A DNA stretch of 11,677 nucleotides from a bacterium (lineage in GTDB: Bacteria > Patescibacteriota > Gracilibacteria > UBA1369 > LOWO2-01-FULL-3): assembly GCA_027622635.1 (NCBI GenBank), contig JAQBYK010000025.1, positions 1-11,677 on the forward strand, given 5' to 3'. A program made the translations under genes and the position numbers. This document shows positions 7,889 through 11,677 of this stretch, one piece after another. Numbering within the stretch: position 1 is the first letter of the stretch; each line of letters begins with the position of its first letter. Under the pieces are notes generated by a model. The model was not told the DNA's origin, made no database searches, and saw only the letters and a program-made list of their open reading frames with translations.

Positions 7889-8341
7889 TTAATTTTCAAA
7901 ACTTTTCTTAATGTCTCTTATACGATCATTCACCTTCGCACGCAAATTATCATCCTTCAGGGCAAATATTTTAACTACTGAAAGAACAAGATTACCCGGA
8001 TCAACAACGGTCATAACCGGAGTTTCACTCGGCATCATGAGAGAACTGTTAATATTAACCATGAAATCCTCCTTATCCTTAAATGGTGGACAGGCAAATA
8101 CCGGATGAACACTATTGGCGGCCAAAACGCCGGAAAGTGCATTTGAACGACCTGCGACACCAACATACACAATATCTGACTCAACATTATTTGCCTCAAC
8201 AATATCAGCTACTTTTTTGGGCACTTTATGGGCAGAAGCCACAATCATCTCTGTCTCGATTCCCCAATCAGATAATCCATCAAGCATTTTTTGAGTAAAT
8301 TCTTTATCGGAATCCGAACCTAAAATAAATATAGTTTTCAT
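7889..8341 (-). CDS. purE: phosphoribosylaminoimidazole carboxylase, class II PurE (AIR carboxylase)
   Basis: This 150-residue enzyme makes CAIR in purine synthesis. GSDSD (8-12) and ASAHK (35-39), with the essential-type His38, place it in the PurE family. Several segments are of the class II kind rather than class I: VAGRSNALSGV (62-72) in place of the class I GAGGAAHLPG motif, ACPP (83-86), and SSLMMPSETPVMTVVDP (99-115) in place of the class I QMP/AGNAGLLA segment. Class II enzymes, known from animals (the C-terminal half of PAICS) and Treponema denticola, carboxylate AIR directly with CO2 and need no PurK. No purK is seen in this window. The ATG overlaps the purC stop (ATGA), so translation is coupled. 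The class call comes from remembered family motifs and would benefit from a tree. Confidence 0.93.
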   Translation of the reverse strand: MKTIFILGSDSDKEFTQKMLDGLSDWGIETEMIVASAHKVPKKVADIVEANNVESDIVYVGVAGRSNALSGVLAANSVHPVFACPPFKDKEDFMVNINSSLMMPSETPVMTVVDPGNLVLSVVKIFALKDDNLRAKVNDRIRDIKKSFEN

Positions 8342-9303
8342 AGGTATTTAGATAAATTTTTTCTTAATCTTTCATTAACATCTGAAACCTCAGCCTCAAA
8401 AGTCTGACCGGTAATTAGTTCATAAGCCTCTATATATCGACGAGCTGTTTCAACCCTGACTTCATCGGGAATCTCGGGGACTTCTCCTTCTCCAATAAAT
8501 CCCTTATCAGCAAGCCATTCTCTCAAATACTCTTTATCAATTTTTTTCTGCTCTTCTCCGGAAGCAAGTCTTTGATCATACTCATCCTGATACCAAAAAC
8601 GTGAAGAATCAGGCGTATGTATCTCATCAATCAAAATAATATTGCCATCTTTGTCCCTACCAAATTCATATTTAGTATCAACAAGAATAATCCCCTGTTT
8701 CGCCGCAACCTCAACTCCCCTCTTATACAACTTCATCGAAACATCAGCCATATAATCAAAGTCCTCCTCACTAACAACTCCTCTGGCTAAAATATCTTCT
8801 TTGGAAACCGACTCATCATGTCCACCATGCTCAGCCTTTGTAGATGGAGTCAAAATAGGCTCATCAAACTTTTGATTTTTCCTAAGCCCTTCAGGAAGCT
8901 CATTACCACAAAAATTTCTCACACCTTTCTCATAATTATACCAAGCGCTGGTAGAAGTGACTCCTGTTATATAACCACGAACCACCATTTCAACCGGAAG
9001 AGCCTCGCATTCCTTAGCAACCACAACATTTGGATCGGGAAACTCAATTACATGATTTCCAACAATATCCTTTGTTTGCTCAAACCAAAACTCGGCAATT
9101 TGATTTAAAACCTGCCCTTTAAAAGGGATCAAAGTGATTATTCTATCAAAGGCAGACAATCGATCGGTAACAATCAAAATACGTTTACCATCCTTGGAAT
9201 AATTATCACGAACCTTTCCCTCATACTTTTCACCCAATGCAGGAAAATCCGTGCCGGTAAGTACATAAGGTATCTGTGCCATTAATTGATCTTTATTAAG
9301 CAT
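8338..9303 (-). CDS. purC: SAICAR synthetase (phosphoribosylaminoimidazole-succinocarboxamide synthase)
   Basis: PurC joins CAIR and aspartate, using ATP, to give SAICAR. The 321-residue protein shows the family motifs in order: EGKVRDNY (28-35), the ATP-binding VTDRLSAFDRI (45-55), QVLNQIAEFWF (64-74), VVRGYITG (107-114), the strongly conserved TPSTKAEHGGHDE (152-164), GIILVDTKYEFG (204-215) and LIDEIHTPDSSRFW (224-237). It is longer than compact bacterial PurC (about 240 residues) and resembles the yeast Ade1-type long form, with extra C-terminal helices from about 255 (KIDKEYLREWLADKGF). It is the first gene of the minus-strand block, with a good promoter 36 bases upstream of the ATG. It appears to end in TGA inside the purE start (ATGA), which also indicates that TGA is a stop here. 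The first Met is preferred over Met8 because the promoter leaves room for it. Confidence 0.97.
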   Translation of the reverse strand: MLNKDQLMAQIPYVLTGTDFPALGEKYEGKVRDNYSKDGKRILIVTDRLSAFDRIITLIPFKGQVLNQIAEFWFEQTKDIVGNHVIEFPDPNVVVAKECEALPVEMVVRGYITGVTSTSAWYNYEKGVRNFCGNELPEGLRKNQKFDEPILTPSTKAEHGGHDESVSKEDILARGVVSEEDFDYMADVSMKLYKRGVEVAAKQGIILVDTKYEFGRDKDGNIILIDEIHTPDSSRFWYQDEYDQRLASGEEQKKIDKEYLREWLADKGFIGEGEVPEIPDEVRVETARRYIEAYELITGQTFEAEVSDVNERLRKNLSKYL

Positions 9304-9338
9304 AGAATCTTTTTAGTTTGGCCCCAATGATACTCAAA

Positions 9339-9367
9339 ATATTAGCTACAGGCAATAAAAAACTCAA
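9339..9367 (-). promoter_or_regulatory. purC promoter (-35 TTGAGT, 17-base spacer, -10 TAATAT)
   Basis: On the minus strand TTGAGT (9362-9367; 4/6 to consensus) and TAATAT (9339-9344; 4/6 to TATAAT) are separated by exactly 17 bases, and the spacer begins with a T-run. A start about 7 bases downstream (near 9332) gives a leader of roughly 28 bases before the purC ATG. That is too short for a purine riboswitch, and none is apparent. This probably drives purC-purE-purB and perhaps ileS and beyond. Confidence 0.6.
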
Positions 9368-9406
9368 GCATCAATATCTGAAAAGACCTACTCTCAAATG
9401 AAAAAG

Positions 9407-9435
9407 TTGGCGAACTGTATCTGGGAAAGTAAAAT
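9407..9435 (+). promoter_or_regulatory. possible second plus-strand promoter upstream of the palindrome
   Basis: TTGGCG (9407-9412; 4/6) and TAAAAT (9430-9435; 5/6) are spaced by 17 bases. A transcript from about 9442 would carry the GC-rich hairpin at 9465-9478 in its leader and then reach the Cys-rich gene, or stop at the T-run after the hairpin. In AT-rich DNA such matches can arise by chance, so this is tentative. Confidence 0.3.
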
Positions 9436-9464
9436 GGCTTAAAGAAGAGCGAAATAGTTTATAT

Positions 9465-9478
9465 CTCCCCCGGGGGAG
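9465..9478. repeat. perfect 14-base GC-rich palindrome CTCCCCCGGGGGAG
   Basis: A perfect inverted repeat, all G/C except one A and one T, stands out from its AT-rich surroundings. Outside it, positions 9457-9463 pair imperfectly with 9480-9486, giving a 30-base imperfect dyad with mismatches at 9464/9479 and 9462/9481. TTTT follows directly on the plus strand. It could be a protein-binding operator, or as RNA a short stem with a CCGG loop acting as an attenuator or weak terminator. The sequence alone does not decide. Confidence 0.6.
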
Positions 9479-9510
9479 TTTTAGACCACAGGATGATTTT
9501 CAATATGTCA

Positions 9511-9534
9511 AATCGCTTCCAAGATCGCTTCCAA
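9511..9534 (+). repeat. 12-base tandem direct repeat, operator-like
   Basis: AATCGCTTCCAA (9511-9522) is followed immediately by GATCGCTTCCAA (9523-9534), 11 of 12 bases identical. The second copy covers the place where the -35 element for the TATAAT at 9551 would lie. Two tandem copies one helical turn apart beside a promoter suggest a regulator-binding site, but no regulator gene is in the window. Confidence 0.5.
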
Positions 9535-9550
9535 ACTGCTTTCTATCTGT

Positions 9551-9556
9551 TATAAT
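9551..9556 (+). promoter_or_regulatory. -10 box (TATAAT) giving a leaderless start for the Cys-rich gene
   Basis: A perfect TATAAT ends 6 bases before the ATG at 9563, so a start 7 bases downstream would fall on the A of the ATG itself. The -35 region at 16-17 bases spacing (TTCCAA or CTTCCA) matches consensus at only 3 of 6 and lies in the tandem repeat, which suggests activator-dependent or extended recognition. No Shine-Dalgarno sequence is present, consistent with a leaderless mRNA. Confidence 0.55.
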
Positions 9557-9562
9557 CCGACC

Positions 9563-11242
9563 ATGGAAAAACAATGTACAAATTGCACATCCACCTTCGA
9601 AATCACAGAAGAAGATCTGAAATTCTACGAGCAGGTCTCCCCCATTTTCAATGGGAAAAAATATCAAATTCCACCACCGACTCACTGCCCCGATTGCCGC
9701 CAACAACGACGTGCGGCATTTAGTAACGAACACAACCTATACCCGGGGGAATGCGGACTCTGTCATCAAAAAACGCTCACTCAATATCCACCGGATCTAA
9801 ATATAACCTATTATTGTCGTGAATGTTGGCATAGCGACAAATGGGATCCACTGGACTATGGTCGTGATTTCGACTTTAACCGACCATTCTTCCAGCAATT
9901 AAGAGAATTATTTTTCGCTACACCAACACAAGCTCTAATTATCGACGGTTTTAACGAAAATTCCGAATACATTCATTATGCCGGATCAAGCAAAAATTCC
10001 TATCTCATAATGCACGCAGATTTTTGCGAAAGCTGCTACTACGGTTATGGATTTAAACATAATGACTACTGTGTAGACGGATTTTACAATCTGCATTGTG
10101 AGCTGTGTTATGACTGCATAGACGTCCACAAGTGCTATGGACTAAGAGGATGCCAGGATTGCCAGAACTGCAGCTCAAGTGCGTTTCTAAGAGACTGTAT
10201 AGGATGTAAGAATTGTTTTCTATGTACAGGCATTCGCAACAAAGAATATTGCTTTGAGAATAAACAACTAAGCAAGGATGAGTATGAAGAAAAAATCGCA
10301 AATATCGACCTCGGCTCATATGAGCAATATCAAAAATTGCATAAACAACGCAAGGAATTGGAAAAAACTCATACTTTCAAGGAATTCCAGGGACAAAATC
10401 TGGAAAACTGTCTTGGAGATCATCTTACAAATTGTAAAAACACAAAATATTCTTTTGATTGCGAAGACACCGAGGACTGCAAATTTTGCTACCAAGTTGT
10501 CCTCGGAGCCAAGAATGTATACGACATTTACCAATACGGCTCAAACCTCCAGGAATCCTATGAAATCTGCGATACAGGCGCAAACAGCTACCATATGCTA
10601 TTCACTCAAGATGGCCACATGACCAGTGCTGAACTCACATATTGTTGGTATATGGAAACCTCCAAAAACTGTTTCGGTTGTGCAAATATGCTCCGCAAAA
10701 ATCACTGCATATTCAACAAACAATATTCTAAAGAAGAGTACGAAAAACTCACCGCAAAAATAACAGAGCACATGATAAAAACAGGAGAATGGGGAGAATT
10801 TCTTCCCATGACAATATCTCCATTCGGCTACAATAAAACATCAGCTCACATGTACTATCCTTTGACTAAGGAAACCGCTCCAAGCTGGGACGACTACGAG
10901 CCTCCAAGACCGGATGTTAAAAATGTTATCAAATCAAATGAACTACCTGACAACATAAAAGATACACCAACAGACATATTGCAATCTGCTATAGAATGCG
11001 AAAAAACACAGAAACTTTTCAAACTGACCTCAAAAGAACTGGAATTTTACAAAAAACAAAATCTCCCACTCCCACGCCGTTGTCCAAACGCACGCCATAT
11101 GGATCGTTTTCATAAACGAAATCCACGAAAATTTTGGAAACGAGAATGTGCTAAATGCAAAAAAGAAATAACAACATCTTATTCTCCGGAAAGTTCAAAA
11201 ATCGTCTACTGCGAAGATTGTTATAAAAAAGCCATTTATTAG
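9563..11242 (+). CDS. Cys-rich zinc-ribbon protein of the CPR type, function unknown
   Basis: This 559-residue protein has about 39 Cys, nearly all in CxxC pairs or close spacing. Its layout: an N-terminal ribbon with C5/C8 and C42/C45 around FEITEEDLKFY; a second ribbon C64/C67/C85/C88; the block CWHSDKWDPLDYGRDFDFNR (88-107); a Cys-dense middle (about 155-230); a charged helical spacer (about 237-275); a second Cys-containing segment (about 283-385); and a C-terminal ribbon (about 486-553) with FKLTSKELEFY and C529/C532/C550/C553. The ribbons at 64-88 and 529-553 have the same C-x2-C-x17-C-x2-C spacing. No signal peptide or membrane helix is seen, so it is probably cytoplasmic. I recognise it as a family widespread in CPR genomes but know of no assigned function; zinc binding and a nucleic-acid or ribosome-related scaffold role are guesses. 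The ATG is set by the TATAAT just upstream. It is transcribed away from the purine genes and overlaps the sixA-like gene tail to tail by 4 bases. Confidence 0.88.
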   Translation: MEKQCTNCTSTFEITEEDLKFYEQVSPIFNGKKYQIPPPTHCPDCRQQRRAAFSNEHNLYPGECGLCHQKTLTQYPPDLNITYYCRECWHSDKWDPLDYGRDFDFNRPFFQQLRELFFATPTQALIIDGFNENSEYIHYAGSSKNSYLIMHADFCESCYYGYGFKHNDYCVDGFYNLHCELCYDCIDVHKCYGLRGCQDCQNCSSSAFLRDCIGCKNCFLCTGIRNKEYCFENKQLSKDEYEEKIANIDLGSYEQYQKLHKQRKELEKTHTFKEFQGQNLENCLGDHLTNCKNTKYSFDCEDTEDCKFCYQVVLGAKNVYDIYQYGSNLQESYEICDTGANSYHMLFTQDGHMTSAELTYCWYMETSKNCFGCANMLRKNHCIFNKQYSKEEYEKLTAKITEHMIKTGEWGEFLPMTISPFGYNKTSAHMYYPLTKETAPSWDDYEPPRPDVKNVIKSNELPDNIKDTPTDILQSAIECEKTQKLFKLTSKELEFYKKQNLPLPRRCPNARHMDRFHKRNPRKFWKRECAKCKKEITTSYSPESSKIVYCEDCYKKAIY

Positions 11243-11677
11243 CCTACCTGATCCGGACCAAGTAGCCATCTTAGCTCCCATTTCCCCTCAATATTTTCAA
11301 GAAAGATGACTCCGGCAGCAGGCAACTCGATAACCTCCAAGTCTTGATCACCGGTAAGAAGTGAAGACGTCAATCTATCCAAAAAGGGCAGATGACCAAC
11401 AATCATGAGATTTTCTTCTCTATGTCTTATTTCTGACTCCATCAAATTTATCTCGTCATTTGGAGCTAAACCGGTTTTCTGAGTAACCATGTCAACTCCA
11501 AGAACCTCACCAATGATTTCCGCAGTTTCTTTTGCCCTTTTCTTATCACTATGAATAATTTGCGGCACCTCTATATTTGATTTCTTCAAAAAATCGGCAA
11601 TTTTCTTTGCCTCAGCTTTTCCTTCCTCAGACAAGCCCTTTTCAGGGTCCTTATCAGGAGTATTGGCCGTACCATGA
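11239..11677 (-). CDS. sixA: SixA-like histidine phosphatase (5' end cut by window edge)
   Basis: This is a histidine phosphatase superfamily (RHG) protein most like SixA, which removes phosphate from phosphohistidine on signalling or phosphotransfer proteins. The open frame runs to the window edge: its first complete codon, at 11676-11674, is His, followed by GTANTP, and the base before fits the Arg of the RHG catalytic motif. Only a few N-terminal residues are therefore missing. GLSEEGKAEAKKIADFL follows, then IIHSDKKRAKETAEII, matching the SixA S-x-x-x-R-A-x-x-T-A-E pattern, and the second catalytic His in VGHLPFLDRL. About 145 residues are visible, close to the usual SixA length of about 160. 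A TTG at 11634 could be taken as a start but would remove the catalytic motif. The 3' end overlaps the Cys-rich gene by 4 bases in convergent orientation. The exact substrate is unknown, so sixA is a best-fit symbol. Confidence 0.85.
   Translation of the reverse strand, partial: HGTANTPDKDPEKGLSEEGKAEAKKIADFLKKSNIEVPQIIHSDKKRAKETAEIIGEVLGVDMVTQKTGLAPNDEINLMESEIRHREENLMIVGHLPFLDRLTSSLLTGDQDLEVIELPAAGVIFLENIEGKWELRWLLGPDQVG

Larger units (their letters stand above)
9304..9562. other. divergent control region between purC and the Cys-rich gene
   Basis: These 259 bases are the only long non-coding stretch. They hold a purC promoter (9339-9367), a possible plus-strand promoter (9407-9435), a GC-rich palindrome (9465-9478), a 12-base tandem repeat (9511-9534) and a TATAAT box immediately before the Cys-rich gene. 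I saw no tRNA, conserved riboswitch core or small ORF with a plausible start. Confidence 0.7.

Noticed and set aside
8338..8341. Recoding of TGA as glycine, as in some CPR lineages
   Set aside because: No gene here contains an in-frame TGA, and purC ends at a TGA that overlaps the purE ATG. Reading through it would add only a few codons before TAG. The standard code explains everything.
9304..9332. A purine riboswitch ahead of purC
   Set aside because: The predicted leader is only about 28 bases and has none of the conserved three-way-junction bases.
9465..9482. A confident intrinsic terminator at the GC palindrome
   Set aside because: The palindrome has no natural loop beyond CCGG, only four T follow on one strand, and no gene ends just upstream on the plus strand. 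It was kept as an unresolved palindrome instead.
9500..9733. Minus-strand open frame of 77 codons overlapping the start of the Cys-rich gene
   Set aside because: It is opposite the conserved zinc-ribbon coding region and its composition looks like a shadow; no promoter or homology is evident.
11239..11242. A bidirectional terminator between the convergent genes
   Set aside because: The two genes overlap by 4 bases and no hairpin with a T-run is visible around the junction.

Overview
The window looks like chromosomal DNA from an AT-rich bacterium, most likely a member of the Candidate Phyla Radiation (Patescibacteria). The main clue is the gene at 9563-11242. Its protein has Cys-rich zinc-ribbon ends around a Cys-studded middle, an architecture I know mainly from CPR genomes. 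The compact, nearly gapless gene order, the IleRS2-type isoleucyl-tRNA synthetase and the lack of Shine-Dalgarno sequences fit this. No gene carries an in-frame TGA, and purC appears to end in TGA within an ATGA overlap. The code is therefore probably standard, which argues against the UGA=Gly lineages (Gracilibacteria, Absconditabacteria). A ribosomal protein bL9 gene and purine biosynthesis genes would fit a Peregrinibacteria-like lineage, but that placement is inference.

Layout. From 9303 down to 1, nine genes lie head to tail on the minus strand: purC, purE, purB, ileS, a four-helix membrane protein of the phage-holin-4/YvlD type, secG, a family 5 extracellular solute-binding protein, rplI and ruvX (cut by the window edge). 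Gaps run from a 4-base overlap to 72 bases, so most are probably co-transcribed, with internal promoters likely before the membrane protein and perhaps before rplI. A 259-base divergent region (9304-9562) separates this block from the plus-strand Cys-rich gene. It holds a good purC promoter, a GC-rich palindrome, a 12-base tandem repeat and a TATAAT box almost touching the ATG of the Cys-rich gene. That gene converges on, and overlaps by 4 bases, a minus-strand SixA-like phosphatase gene that runs off the right edge.

How the genes work together. purC, purE and purB carry out three consecutive steps of de novo purine synthesis (AIR to CAIR to SAICAR to AICAR); PurB also makes AMP. PurE has class II (animal/Treponema-type) signatures and follows purC with an overlapping start, which parallels the domain order of animal PAICS. 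ileS, rplI and ruvX are translation and DNA housekeeping genes. secG, the holin-like protein and the solute-binding protein form a membrane/export group. I found no tRNA, rRNA, CRISPR array, insertion sequence or phage module. The least explained items are the Cys-rich protein with its control region and a four-cysteine Gly/Cys tail on PurB.
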